Positions 45,623 to 55,230 are shown, counted from the first letter of the stretch. The stretch is 64,000 nucleotides of DNA from Knoellia subterranea KCTC 19937 (GCF_000768685.1 NZ_AVPK01000010.1:47048-111047), one strand, 5' to 3'. Notes: a model not told the origin generated them from the letters alone. Translations and numbers: made by a program.

Positions 45623-47200
45623 GTGGTCGATGCGCTGAGTGTGCACACCGCACTCAGTGGCGCGCCCGGGATCCCAGCCCTCGCCGCGGGCTTCACTGCG
45701 GTCGAGGAGGCCGGGGACCTCCACGCCCTCTCGGTGGCCCTGCTCGTCGGCGCCGCGGTCCTCATCACGTCGATCGCCGCCGTGCGCCTGTCGACCCGAT
45801 CGGGATTGCCCTCGCTCCTGCTCTATCTCGGCATCGGCCTCGCGCTCGGCAATCGCGGGTTCGGCATCGACTTCTCCGACGAGGAGCTCACCCGGGTCCT
45901 CGGCTACGCCGCACTCGTCCTCATCCTCACCGAGGGTGGCGTCACGACGAAGTGGGAGTCGATCAAGGGCGCCCTCGCACCCGCGGCGGCCCTGGCCACC
46001 GTCGGTGTCGTCGTGTCCATCGGGGTCGTCGCCGTCGCCGCGCGGTTCGTGCTCGACATGCCCTGGAACATCGCGCTTCTCATCGGCGCGATCCTCGCTT
46101 CCACCGATGCGGCCGCCGTCTTCGCCGTGCTGCGCAAGGTCCCGCTGCCCCGACGGATCAGCGGCATGCTCGAGGCCGAGTCCGGCTTCAACGACGCGCC
46201 GGTCGTGCTCCTCGTGACCGCCCTGTCCGTCCAAACGGCCACCGTCGCCGACACGTCATGGACCTCGATCGGCGTCACCGTCGTCGTGGAACTCGTCGTG
46301 GGATCCATCGTGGGCCTCGCCGTCGGGTGGCTCGGAGGTCGTCTCATGGCGTGGGTCGCCGGCGGGTCCTCCGCCCTCTTCGCCATCGGCGTGGTCACGA
46401 TCTCGGTGCTTGCCTACGCCGCCGCCGACGTCGTGCACGCCTCAGGGTTCATCGCCTGCTATCTCGCCTCACTCGTCCTCGGCAACATGGGCCTCCCCCA
46501 CCGCGCCTCGATGCTCGGCTTCGCGACTGCCCTCGGGTGGGTCGCGCAGATCGGGCTGTTCGTCCTGCTCGGCCTGCTCGCCGACCCGGCCGGCTTCCCG
46601 TCGCAGGTCCTCCCCGCGCTCGTGCTCGGCCTCGTCCTGCTCCTCATCGCGCGGCCGCTGTCCGTCATCGTGTCCACGACCCCCTTCGGTCTCGACTGGC
46701 GGACCCAGGCCTTCCTGTCGTGGGCGGGGTTGCGCGGCGCCGTCCCCGTCGTGCTCGCGACCGTGCCGCTGATCCAGGGGACACCGGGTGTCGAGTGGAT
46801 CTTCAACCTCGTCTTCGTCCTCGTCATCATCTTCACGATCGTCCAGGCGCCGACCCTGCCGTGGGTCGCGCACCGACTCGGCCTCGACCAGGCCCACCAC
46901 TCCGTCGACCTCACCCTCGAGGCCACCGCCTTCGACGACATCGGTGCCCACCTCATCGAGGTCCGCGTCGGTCCGACGTCCCGCATCGCCGGCGTCCAGG
47001 TCTATGAACTCCGCCTCCCCCCGGGTGCCAACGTCGCCCTCGTCGTGCGCGAGGGCCACTCCCTCGTCCCGAAGGAGACCACGCCGCTCCGGCGCGGCGA
47101 CCAGCTCCTCATCGTGACCCCCGCCGCCGCGCGTGCCGCCGTGGAGAAGCGCCTGTATGCCGTGAGCCGTGGCGGTCGCTTGGCCGGCTGGGCCCCCTGA
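45623..47200 (+). CDS. Potassium/proton antiporter (CPA1 family with TrkA_C domain)
   Basis: 525 residues. Twelve or so transmembrane segments; ASTDAAAVFAVLRKVPLPRR and ESGFNDAPVVLLVTAL carry the paired Asp residues and the SGFND motif of CPA1 antiporters, and SWAGLRGAVPVVLATVPLIQ is another. The C-terminal part (residues about 435-515: SRIAGVQVYELRLPPGANVA, LRRGDQLLIVTP) is a TrkA_C regulatory domain, as in NhaP2/CvrA potassium antiporters. GTG start is tentative. Divergent from the penicillin acylase gene. Confidence 0.9.
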   Translation: MVDALSVHTALSGAPGIPALAAGFTAVEEAGDLHALSVALLVGAAVLITSIAAVRLSTRSGLPSLLLYLGIGLALGNRGFGIDFSDEELTRVLGYAALVLILTEGGVTTKWESIKGALAPAAALATVGVVVSIGVVAVAARFVLDMPWNIALLIGAILASTDAAAVFAVLRKVPLPRRISGMLEAESGFNDAPVVLLVTALSVQTATVADTSWTSIGVTVVVELVVGSIVGLAVGWLGGRLMAWVAGGSSALFAIGVVTISVLAYAAADVVHASGFIACYLASLVLGNMGLPHRASMLGFATALGWVAQIGLFVLLGLLADPAGFPSQVLPALVLGLVLLLIARPLSVIVSTTPFGLDWRTQAFLSWAGLRGAVPVVLATVPLIQGTPGVEWIFNLVFVLVIIFTIVQAPTLPWVAHRLGLDQAHHSVDLTLEATAFDDIGAHLIEVRVGPTSRIAGVQVYELRLPPGANVALVVREGHSLVPKETTPLRRGDQLLIVTPAAARAAVEKRLYAVSRGGRLAGWAP

Positions 47201-47528
47201 CCCGACGCGTCGCCGGCCCGCCTTCCGCGGCGGGCGGGGTTCCTCCCGACCTGCAGTGCCGTACGACCATGTACCTCCGGACATGCAATGGCCCCCACCG
47301 CAGCGCGATTCCAGCACGGTCCTGCGGCCCGGGCCGGTGATCGGCCGGCCACTGCATGTCCGGAGGTACGGGCGCCCAGGACACTGCATGTCCGGAGGCC
47401 CGGGTGCGTCAGGGCCCGGACCGCGGAAGGTATGCCGGCCGCGATCGGCGAGCGGACGGCATACCGGAGCATTCCCTGACGTTCCGTATCCTTGGAAACG
47501 CTCACCCGCAGTGCCAGGAGGAAAACCC
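47201..47528. other. Intergenic region with inverted and direct repeats
   Basis: 328 bp without a gene. TGCATGTCCGGAGG occurs at 47353 and 47385 and, inverted, within 47271-47287 (as GTACCTCCGGACATGCA), so one 17-bp inverted pair and a third direct copy are present. Downstream, GGTATGCCG (47430) and CGGCATACC (47456) form another inverted pair. The fmdB ribosome binding site AGGAGG is at the right end. Together they look like terminator structures of the antiporter gene plus a small repeat array. Confidence 0.55.
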
Positions 47529-47831
47529 GTGCCCACGTACGCCTACGCGTGTCGCGACTGCGACCACACTTTTGAGGTCGTGCAGTCCTTCAGCGACGAC
47601 TCGCTGTCCGTCTGCCCGGAGTGCGACGGCACCCTGCGCAAGGTCTTCAACTCCGTCGGCGTCGTCTTCAAGGGCGGCGGCTTCTATCGCACCGACTCGC
47701 GTTCGGCGTCGAGCAGCAGCACCCCTGCGGCCTCCTCGTCGAGCTCGCCGAGTTCGTCCGACTCGGGTTCGAGCAGCACGTCGAGCACCAGCTCGTCCTC
47801 GAACTCCAGCACAGCCGCCGCCTCGGCCTGA
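47529..47831 (+). CDS. FmdB-family zinc-ribbon protein
   Basis: 100 residues from GTG 47529, selected for the AGGAGG site 8 nt upstream. Zinc ribbon MPTYAYACRDCDHTFEVVQS followed by SVCPECDGTLRKVF gives the C-x2-C...C-x2-C of FmdB regulators, whose prototype is linked to formamidase/amidase operons. After the KGGGFYRTDSR end of the domain comes a long serine-rich tail (STPAASSSSSPSSSDSGSSS), low complexity, common in actinobacterial members. Function unknown. Confidence 0.85.
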   Translation: MPTYAYACRDCDHTFEVVQSFSDDSLSVCPECDGTLRKVFNSVGVVFKGGGFYRTDSRSASSSSTPAASSSSSPSSSDSGSSSTSSTSSSSNSSTAAASA

Positions 47832-47849
47832 CGCCTCCCCTCTACGTCC

Positions 47850-49607
47850 TCAGCGGGGCCGTTGCCCCTTGCGGTGCGGCTTGCGGTCGGGTCGACCCGG
47901 CCGGCCGCGGTCCTCACGCAGCTCGATGAGCTGACCCGAGATGCGGGTGTCGCGCAACTTCTCCCACGTCCCCGCAGGCAGGGTTGCGGGGAGTTCCACG
48001 AGCGAGTGGTCCGCGCGGATGTCGATCCGGCCGAAGTCCTGACGGCCCAGCCCGCCCTCGTTGGCCAGGGCACCGACGATCTGGCGCGGCTCGACGTGCT
48101 GGCGCCGCCCCACGGCGATGCGATAGGTCGTCATCGGACCGCCCGGTCCACGCTTGGGTCCGCGGTCGCCACGGTCACCGCGATCGCTCCGCTCGAACCG
48201 GTCGCCGCGCGCCCCCCGATCGTCGTCACGATCGCGCCGCGGCGGGCGCACCGGCTCAGGGTCGAGCAGCATCGGCTCGTCGCCCTGGAGGACGATCGCG
48301 AGCGCCGCGGCGACATCTGACTCGGGCACGTTGTGCTCGCGCACGTAGTGGCCGATGACGTCGCGGAAGGCGTCGAGGTCGCTCGAGGAGAGGGCCGCGG
48401 TGATGCGGTCGTCGAAGCGGGTCAGGCGCGTGGCGTTGATGTCCTCGACGCTCGGGAGCGGCATCTCGGTGAGGGTCGTGCGTGTGGCCTTCTCGATGGC
48501 CTTGAGCAGGTAGCGCTCGCGCGGCGTGACGAACGAGATCGCGTCACCCGTGCGACCGGCGCGGCCGGTGCGGCCGATGCGGTGGACGTAGGACTCGGTG
48601 TCCGTGGGGATGTCGTAGTTGACGACGTGGCTGATCCGTTCGACGTCGAGACCGCGGGCGGCGACGTCGGTGGCGACGAGGATGTCGAGCTTGCCCGACT
48701 TGAGCTGGGTGACCGTGCGCTCGCGCTGCGCCTGCGCGACATCACCGTTGATCGCTGCGGCGGAGAACCCGCGCGCCCGGAGCTTCTCGGCGACCGTCTC
48801 GGTCTCGTGCTTGGTCCGGACGAAGATGATCATCCCCTCGAAGTTCTCCACCTCGAGGATGCGGGTCAGTGCATCGATCTTCTGGGGGTAGGACACGAAG
48901 AGGTAGCGCTGGCTGATGTTCGGCGACGTGGTCGTCTTGCGCTCGACGGTGATCTCGAGGGCGTCGGTGAGGTACTTCTGCGAGATCCGCCGGATCTGGC
49001 TCGGCATCGTCGCGGAGAACAGCGCCACGTGCTTCTCGTCCGGGGTGTCCGCGAGGATCGTCTCGACGTCCTCGGCGAAGCCCATCTTGAGCATCTCGTC
49101 GGCCTCGTCGAGCACGAGGAAACGCAGCTCGGACAGGTCGAGGGTGCCTTTGTCGAGGTGGTCCATGATGCGTCCGGGCGTGCCGACGACGATGTGGACG
49201 CCACGACGCAGGGCGCTGAGCTGGACGCCGTAGCCCTGCCCGCCATAGACCGGGAGCACGTGCACGCCGGGCATCCGCGATGCGTACTTCTCGAAGGCCT
49301 CGCAGACCTGGAGCGCGAGCTCACGCGTCGGGGCGAGGATCAGCGCCTGGGGTGTCTTCTGCTTGAGGTCCAGGCGGCTGAGGATGGGGAGCGCGAACGC
49401 CGCCGTCTTGCCCGTGCCCGTCTGCGCGAGACCGACGACGTGCCGTCCCTCGAGCAGTGCGGGGATGGTCGCGGCCTGGATGGGCGACGGAGTTTCGTAG
49501 CCGACGTCCTGGAGGGCCCTGACCACCCGGTCGTCGAGACCGAGGTCGGCAAAGGTGACCTGCGGGGGCTCGGACTGCGCCTCGGGCGGCGTGCTGTTCT
49601 CACTCAC
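47850..49607 (-). CDS. DEAD-box ATP-dependent RNA helicase (DeaD/CsdA-like)
   Basis: 585 residues. Motifs in order: Q motif TFADLGLDDRVVRALQDVGY, Walker A GLAQTGTGKTAAFALPIL, Ia PTRELALQV, GG, TPGRIMDHL, DEAD in FLVLDEADEMLKMGF, SAT in LFSATMPSQI, IIFVRTKHE, VATDVAARGLD and HRIGRTGRAGRTG. Then an Asp/Arg/Gly-rich linker (RDDDRGARGDRFERSDRGDR) and a DbpA RNA-binding domain (TTYRIAVGRRQHVEPRQIVG). This is the cold-shock/ribosome-assembly DeaD architecture. GTG start at 49607 with TACGGT 6 nt before it; upstream in-frame start at 49694 rejected. Confidence 0.92.
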   Translation of the reverse strand: MSENSTPPEAQSEPPQVTFADLGLDDRVVRALQDVGYETPSPIQAATIPALLEGRHVVGLAQTGTGKTAAFALPILSRLDLKQKTPQALILAPTRELALQVCEAFEKYASRMPGVHVLPVYGGQGYGVQLSALRRGVHIVVGTPGRIMDHLDKGTLDLSELRFLVLDEADEMLKMGFAEDVETILADTPDEKHVALFSATMPSQIRRISQKYLTDALEITVERKTTTSPNISQRYLFVSYPQKIDALTRILEVENFEGMIIFVRTKHETETVAEKLRARGFSAAAINGDVAQAQRERTVTQLKSGKLDILVATDVAARGLDVERISHVVNYDIPTDTESYVHRIGRTGRAGRTGDAISFVTPRERYLLKAIEKATRTTLTEMPLPSVEDINATRLTRFDDRITAALSSSDLDAFRDVIGHYVREHNVPESDVAAALAIVLQGDEPMLLDPEPVRPPRRDRDDDRGARGDRFERSDRGDRGDRGPKRGPGGPMTTYRIAVGRRQHVEPRQIVGALANEGGLGRQDFGRIDIRADHSLVELPATLPAGTWEKLRDTRISGQLIELREDRGRPGRPDRKPHRKGQRPR

Positions 49608-49777
49608 GTTCTGACCGTAGTCGTCGCCGGCCCACTTCGGCGAGCGCCGCTCCCGTGAGTGGAGAAGCCGGTATGCCGGGTGCCCGGCTTCCACAGGCGG
49701 CCCGCCTCGCCGTCGTTGTCCACAATCGGGCTCCGCGCCCTGTCGGGGGCCGGGCTGGTCGACCTAGCGTCGTTGGC

Positions 49778-50461
49778 ATGCCACGCCCACGATTTGCCCT
49801 CCCCCTGCCTCGTCGCCCCGCCGTGCTCGGCCCCTCACGTCGCGCGCGGTGGCGTCGGTGGGCGCTGCGTCGGATGGCGGCAGCGCTCTGCGCGGTCGCC
49901 GGGGTCGCGGTGCTCGTGGGCGTGGTGCGACCTCCGGCGGCGCCGACCCGACCCGTCGTGGTGGCGGCGCGGGCGGTGCCGGCCGGATCGCTGATCGCAC
50001 CCAGCGACGTCCGCGTGGTGCGCCTCAGCGAGTCCGTGCCGCTCGTCGGGGCCCTGGCCCGGCCCGACGCTGTCGTCGGCCGCCAGGTGGCGGGCCGCCT
50101 GGAGGTCGGCGAGGTCATGACGCCGAGCCGGCTGGTGCCCCGGACCGTGGCCGACGGTCTCCCCCGGGGCACGGTCGCCGCGCACGTGACGGTAGCCGAT
50201 CCGGGGGTACTCGACCTCGTGTCCGCCGGTCGACGGATCACGCTCTTCGCAGACACCGGCGGCCCGGCGTTGGCCCAGGATGTCCTCGTGCTGGCCGTGG
50301 ACACGCCCGAACGGGCAACGTTCACCGGATCGTTGCCGGGCGGGGAAACCCTCGCGCGGGGCCTCGTGGTGGCGCTGAATCAGGCCGAGGCAGAGCGCAT
50401 CTTCGCAGGTCAGCGCCCAGAAGGCGGCCCTCCCACGGTGCTCGCGGTGGTCACGCGCTAA
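49778..50461 (+). CDS. SAF-domain protein (CpaB/RcpC-like N-terminus)
   Basis: 227 residues. One N-terminal membrane helix (RRMAAALCAVAGVAVLVGVV), then a SAF domain (VVAARAVPAGSLIAPSDVRV) as in CpaB/RcpC of Flp pilus assembly and in flagellar FlgA. The remaining part, RITLFADTGGPALAQDVLVL, fits the RcpC second domain. No pilus genes are nearby, so it may be an orphan. The ATG lies 7 nt after TAGCGT (49765-49770), one of the clearest leaderless starts. Confidence 0.75.
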   Translation: MPRPRFALPLPRRPAVLGPSRRARWRRWALRRMAAALCAVAGVAVLVGVVRPPAAPTRPVVVAARAVPAGSLIAPSDVRVVRLSESVPLVGALARPDAVVGRQVAGRLEVGEVMTPSRLVPRTVADGLPRGTVAAHVTVADPGVLDLVSAGRRITLFADTGGPALAQDVLVLAVDTPERATFTGSLPGGETLARGLVVALNQAEAERIFAGQRPEGGPPTVLAVVTR

Positions 50462-50590
50462 CCACGGTCGGTCTCGGGTGGCAACTGCCCCGACGCTGAG
50501 CGGCGAATCACCATCGGACAACTTGTACGGTAGTCGCGCTTCGGCGATTTGCACGTCGGGCACATGTTTCCGACAGAAAGGACAGAAACC

Positions 50591-50959
50591 ATGAATGGCT
50601 TCAAGGACTTCGTGCTGAAGGGCAACGTGGTCGACCTGGCAGTGGCGGTCGTCATCGCTACGGCCTTCGGCAAGGTCGTCGAGGCGATGGTCAAGATCAT
50701 CATGGAGATCGTGGGCAAGATCGGTGGGACGCCCGACTTCTCCAACTGGACGCCTGGCGGCCTCTCCATCGGCGCCTTCCTCACCGTCCTCATCTCCTTC
50801 CTCATCCTCGCCGCGGTCATCTACTTCTTCGTGGTCAAGCCCTACACGGCTGCCAAGGCGCGCTTCTTCCCGGACGAGCCGGCCGAGGACGCGGTCGACC
50901 CGAACACCGAGCTCCTCAAGGAGATCCGCGACAGCCTCCGCGCTCGCCCGGGTCTCTGA
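50591..50959 (+). CDS. mscL: Large-conductance mechanosensitive channel
   Basis: 122 residues. MscL opens under membrane tension to relieve hypo-osmotic shock. N-terminal amphipathic helix and TM1 MNGFKDFVLKGNVVDLAVAV and VIATAFGKVVEAMV, periplasmic loop, TM2 AFLTVLISFLILAAVIYFFV and the cytoplasmic helix NTELLKEIRDSLRA. GAAAGGACAG before the ATG is the ribosome binding site. Confidence 0.95.
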   Translation: MNGFKDFVLKGNVVDLAVAVVIATAFGKVVEAMVKIIMEIVGKIGGTPDFSNWTPGGLSIGAFLTVLISFLILAAVIYFFVVKPYTAAKARFFPDEPAEDAVDPNTELLKEIRDSLRARPGL

Positions 50960-50993
50960 TCGGGATTCACTCCCTGATCAACTGATCACCGTC

Positions 50994-51034
50994 CACGGGG
51001 CGGGAGTCACCACCACGGTGATTCCCGCCCCGTG
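50994..51034 (+). terminator. Hairpin terminator of mscL
   Basis: CACGGGGCGGGAGTCACC pairs with GGTGATTCCCGCCCCGTG around a short loop, with one G-T pair. Confidence 0.75.
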
Positions 51035-51109
51035 TCGCGTCCCCCAGACTTCGCGCCGGTTTCCCCGTCCGGCTGCCTCCAGGGCGTGCCGTCGGGGTCG
51101 CGGAACGAT

Positions 51110-51454
51110 TCAGGACCAGTGCGGCGGGCGGTTCTCGCGCAGCCAGCGCGCCGAGGCATCGTCGTCGGCTCGGTCGCCCCAACCCTCATCCGTGTCGTCG
51201 CGGGTCTGGTCGACTCGCCCGCGTCGGCGTCGAGCCCTGGCAGCAGTCTCGGCAGCGTCTTCCGGTTCGACCCAGGCCCCCGCTTCGTCCCCACCGGCGG
51301 TCTCACCCGCAGCCTCGCCTCCGGGCGCGGCCACGCCACTGAGGTCCTGGCCGCCTGTCTCCTCGACTGGGAGAGCCGGCCGACTCGTGACCAGACCTTC
51401 GTCTGAGCCCACTCGCTGCGGCGTGCTCGACGCGCGCCGCGACCGCCGGGTCAC
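51110..51454 (-). CDS. Hypothetical acidic protein coupled to the DUF4011 helicase
   Basis: 114 residues; start GTG overlaps the helicase-nuclease stop (GTGA), so it is translationally coupled. Mostly low complexity, with a basic AARARRRRGR stretch and an acidic, tryptophan-containing end DDTDEGWGDRADDDASARWL then RENRPPHWS, a tail type recurrent in small actinobacterial hypothetical proteins. No domain recognised. Real gene status rests on the coupling and the tail. Confidence 0.5.
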   Translation of the reverse strand: MTRRSRRASSTPQRVGSDEGLVTSRPALPVEETGGQDLSGVAAPGGEAAGETAGGDEAGAWVEPEDAAETAARARRRRGRVDQTRDDTDEGWGDRADDDASARWLRENRPPHWS

Positions 51455-54400
51455 TGTCCCCCACGCTCCGCGAGGTCCTTGATCCGCGCGACGTCCCGCG
51501 CGGGGTCACGGAAGGCATCTCGAGTCCAGACCCGCAGGTGCTTCCAGCCCAGTCGGGTGAGGTGCTCGGCGCGCAAACGGTCCCGGTCGCGAGGACTGGA
51601 CATCCCGGCATACTGCGGTCCGTCGGACTCGACCGCGACGGCAAGGCGACCGGGGCGGTGCGGGTCCTCGACGGCGAGGTCGATCGGGTCGGCCGAGGCG
51701 CCGTAGCGCTCGTGCACGACCAGCCCGCCCGCGCGCAGTCGGCGGGCGAACTCGGCCATCACGACGGATCGCGGCTCCGCACCGGACGCCTCTCCGGATG
51801 ACGCACTCGCTGGCGCAGCCGCCCGGGCACGGTCACCGTCACGGTCGTGATCGGTTGCCGACGCGGCGTGGGACAGGAACTCGCGCAGCATCTGGGCACC
51901 GCGCGCCTTGAGCCGCTGCGGATCGAGTTCATCTGCGCTGATGGACGACACCACCGTCATGCGCTTCTTGGCGCGGGTGATGGCGACGTTGAGGCGGCGC
52001 TCGCCACCCTCTTGGTTGAGCGGCCCGAAGTGGTGCAGGACACGCCCGTGCGGCGTCTTGCCGTAGCCGATGGAGAGGATGATCGCGTCGCGCTCGTCAC
52101 CCTGGACGCGTTCGAGGTTCTTGATGAAGAAGCGCTCGTGGACGTCCTCGGTGAAGAAGGCCGACACCTTGGGGTCGAGTCCCACGAGGGCCCGGCGCAG
52201 CGCGTCATCGAGGCGTTGCGTGTGCGCCAGCCCGAGGGCGATGACTCCGAGGCTTTCGCCGGGGCGCGTGCGTGCGTGTTCGAGGACGAGTTCGACGACG
52301 CGGTCCACCTCGGCCTGCGTCGTTTCGACGCTGCCGGCACCGTCGGCGACGACACCAGCCCCCTCGACCAACTCATGCCGCAGGACCGAGTTCGAGGTGG
52401 TGCCGGGGAAGGTGACGAGCGACCCGTCATAGACGTGCTGGTTGGCGAAGTCGATGAGGCGTTCGTCCTGCGACCGGTAGTGCCAGGTGAGGCGACGGCT
52501 CGGCAGCGTTGCGGCCATGACGTCGAGGATGGATTCGACACCCTCGGTGAGGGCGTCGTCGGGGGTCGCGTCACCGACGTCGGTGACCGTGGTGAAGAAC
52601 GACGTCGGAGGCAGCTGCCGCGCGTCACCGGCGAGGACGACCTGGCGAGCGCGCGAGATCGCGGACACCGCTTCGGCGGGGGGAATCTGGGAGGCCTCGT
52701 CGAAGACGACGACGTCGAACCACACCCCCGGCGGCAGCACCGATGCCACGACCAGTGGGCTCATGACCCAGCACGGACGGACCGCCGTGAGCAGGTCGGA
52801 CGCCACGGGCAGCAGGTCGCGCAGGGGACGGTGGCGGCGCGACTTGGCCCCCTCTGCCCGGATGAGGCTCTCCTGCTCGGGCGCCTCGGCGAGGACCCGA
52901 TCCACGTTCGCGCGGATCGCAGACCGCACGCGAGTTGCGTTCTGCTGCAACACTTCTCGGTCCGCCTCGGCGAACTCGCCCACGGAGCGTCGGAGGTCGT
53001 CACCATCGTGAGCCCCCACGCGCGGGTCGCGCAGGGCGATGTCGTCGAGCACGGAGCTCCACCACACGAAGTCCGCCTCTGCCGGGACGTCGTCCGCGCT
53101 CACCCCGCGTCCGGACAGGTCGTCGAGCAGCGTGCCGAGACCGGCTTCGCGCAGCGACTCGACGGGCCCGATGACCGACGGGACCACCGCGAGCCGCTCG
53201 GGCGCACCGGCGAGCACAGCGAGTCGCGCGGACAGTTCGTCTCGCGGCACGTCGAGCAGCGACCCCGACGGCTCCGTCGCCGGCACGCGTTCATCGAGCC
53301 AGGTGAGGTCCTCGACGAGCGAGGCGTGCGCCGACACTGCGCGATCGAGGTCGGCGGGCATTTCGGGCCGCCCACCCGCACCGGCCATCTGGCGCCAGGC
53401 GGTGCGTTGCTCGCTGGCCCGGAGCAGAGCCGCGTGCAGGTCGGCCGGCGGGTGCCCCGGTCGGACGTAGCGACGGACCTGCTTGCGCAGGCTCCGCCGT
53501 TCCCACCATCCGAGGTCGGCACCGACGGAGGACCGGTATGCCGCGGTGCCGGTCGCCGCGACGAAGTCACCCAGGGGCACGTCGAAGATCTCGGGCCGGA
53601 AGGTCTCCAGCGTGTCGCGGACCCGGGCCAACGTGTCGAGGATGCGGCCCCAGTCGCGGACTGTGCGCGAGGCGGGGAGTTGGAGGCCGGCGAAGACCTC
53701 TTCGAGGGTCGATCCGACACCGTCGATGGCGTCACCGGACCAGCGCTCGACGAGCTCGCGGGCACGCATTGCCTCGTCGGGGGTGCGAACCGTGGCACCG
53801 AACCACGGGTCGTCCTCGTGGTCGGTCCGCCAGGCCCCGAGCGAAGCGATGCGGGTGAGTTCGCGGGTGAGCACCTCATAGCGGTCCCGGGGCAGCGACT
53901 GGAGTGCGTCGCCGCGGATCCTCACGTGCGAACGAGGCGGACGTTCACCCACGCCCAGTCCACTGATGGCTTCCTGAACGTCGTGGACCGAGACACCCCA
54001 GGGGTGCCGGGGTTCGTGCATGGCGGCGAGGTGCTCACGCAGCACCGAGGCAGAGGAGCGCAGCCGGTCCACCTCACGACTCGGCGGGTCCGCGGGCCGC
54101 TTGGTGCGGCCGGGGAGCGCCTCGGCCAGTTCGGTCGCAATCCGGCGGCGACCGCGAGCGCCGTCGTGGAGGTCGAGGACCAGGTCGCCGAGCCCCACGC
54201 GGTCCAGCCGCCCGACGACAGCGTCGATGGCGGCGCGCTTCTCCGCGACGAAGAGCACGCGCTTGCCGTCGGCGGCGAGGTTCGCGACGAGGTTGGCGAT
54301 GGTCTGGGACTTGCCGGTGCCGGGAGGTCCGTGGATGACGAGGTGCGCGCCCGTGCGCGCGGCCTCGATGGCCTCCTCCTGGGAGGAGTCGGCGTCGAGG

Positions 54401-55230
54401 ACGAGCATTCCGTGGGCGGGGTCGGGGACGTGGTCCGTCGGGCGGGGCGGCAGCTCGTGCCGGACCGAGCGCAGCGCCGTCGGGTCACCGGCCATCGCGG
54501 CGATGACGTCGTGGTCGGCCAGGGCGTCGCCCTGGGCGGCGAGGTCGGCGACCATCGGCAACTTGGCGTAGGAGAAGGTCCCCAGCACGATCCGAGGGGC
54601 GACCTCGAAGTCGGGGACATTCGAGCACGCTTCCTGCAACGCGGAGAATGCCGGATAGGGGTCGAAGCCCCCGGGCGTCTGGGTCAGCGCCTCGAGCCGG
54701 TCGGAGTCGATGTCGAGGCCCTGCTCGGAGGTCAGGTAGTGCTCGAGGACCGGGTTGAACTCGATCTCGTCGCCGAGATCCAGCTCGTAGTCGTCGTGTT
54801 GCGGGGTCGTGGGCCGCAACGTGCAACTGCGGAGCAGGATCGGGGCGGTCGGCTGGCGAGCGGCCTTGGCCGCGCCCCGCCCCAGGCTCCACGTCGCCAT
54901 GCCCACGGCGACGAAGCCGGTGTCGATGCCCCGCTCCTCGCGCAGCTCACGTGCCTTGCCGGCGATGCTGCGGGCCCTGCGCCGGGCCTCGTCGAAGGCC
55001 ACGGGCTCGCGCACGAGGTCGGACAGGCGGGTCGGGCGACCCGCGAGCAGCATCGACACCCCGCCGGGGTGGGCCGTGGTCAGGTCGAGCGTGCCCGTCG
55101 GCAGGTCGCGGTACCACAGCAGCGTGTTGCGTCCGCCGAGATCGACGAGGTGCTTGGTCCACGCCGAGACGGCGTGACGGACTCGCTCGGCCCGCGTGTC
55201 CACGTCTGGCTGCGGTCCGTTGTCACTCAC
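51451..55230 (-). CDS. DUF4011 / SF1 helicase with Vsr-like nuclease domain
   Basis: 1259 residues. N-terminal DUF4011 part (TKHLVDLGGRNTLLWYRDL), Walker A HGPPGTGKSQTIANLVANLA near residue 298, Walker B/DEAS motif VVVFDEASQIPPAEAVSAIS near 845, helicase motifs RRLTWHYRSQDERLIDFANQ and RRLNVAITRAKKRM, then a C-terminal very-short-patch-repair-like endonuclease domain near 1160-1250 with RLAVAVESDGPQYAGM and RDRLRAEHLTRLGWKHLRVW. Proteins of this layout are large stand-alone DNA/RNA-processing or defence candidates. GTG start 6 nt after TAGCCT. Coupled to the small acidic gene downstream. Confidence 0.86.
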   Translation of the reverse strand: MSDNGPQPDVDTRAERVRHAVSAWTKHLVDLGGRNTLLWYRDLPTGTLDLTTAHPGGVSMLLAGRPTRLSDLVREPVAFDEARRRARSIAGKARELREERGIDTGFVAVGMATWSLGRGAAKAARQPTAPILLRSCTLRPTTPQHDDYELDLGDEIEFNPVLEHYLTSEQGLDIDSDRLEALTQTPGGFDPYPAFSALQEACSNVPDFEVAPRIVLGTFSYAKLPMVADLAAQGDALADHDVIAAMAGDPTALRSVRHELPPRPTDHVPDPAHGMLVLDADSSQEEAIEAARTGAHLVIHGPPGTGKSQTIANLVANLAADGKRVLFVAEKRAAIDAVVGRLDRVGLGDLVLDLHDGARGRRRIATELAEALPGRTKRPADPPSREVDRLRSSASVLREHLAAMHEPRHPWGVSVHDVQEAISGLGVGERPPRSHVRIRGDALQSLPRDRYEVLTRELTRIASLGAWRTDHEDDPWFGATVRTPDEAMRARELVERWSGDAIDGVGSTLEEVFAGLQLPASRTVRDWGRILDTLARVRDTLETFRPEIFDVPLGDFVAATGTAAYRSSVGADLGWWERRSLRKQVRRYVRPGHPPADLHAALLRASEQRTAWRQMAGAGGRPEMPADLDRAVSAHASLVEDLTWLDERVPATEPSGSLLDVPRDELSARLAVLAGAPERLAVVPSVIGPVESLREAGLGTLLDDLSGRGVSADDVPAEADFVWWSSVLDDIALRDPRVGAHDGDDLRRSVGEFAEADREVLQQNATRVRSAIRANVDRVLAEAPEQESLIRAEGAKSRRHRPLRDLLPVASDLLTAVRPCWVMSPLVVASVLPPGVWFDVVVFDEASQIPPAEAVSAISRARQVVLAGDARQLPPTSFFTTVTDVGDATPDDALTEGVESILDVMAATLPSRRLTWHYRSQDERLIDFANQHVYDGSLVTFPGTTSNSVLRHELVEGAGVVADGAGSVETTQAEVDRVVELVLEHARTRPGESLGVIALGLAHTQRLDDALRRALVGLDPKVSAFFTEDVHERFFIKNLERVQGDERDAIILSIGYGKTPHGRVLHHFGPLNQEGGERRLNVAITRAKKRMTVVSSISADELDPQRLKARGAQMLREFLSHAASATDHDRDGDRARAAAPASASSGEASGAEPRSVVMAEFARRLRAGGLVVHERYGASADPIDLAVEDPHRPGRLAVAVESDGPQYAGMSSPRDRDRLRAEHLTRLGWKHLRVWTRDAFRDPARDVARIKDLAERGGQ

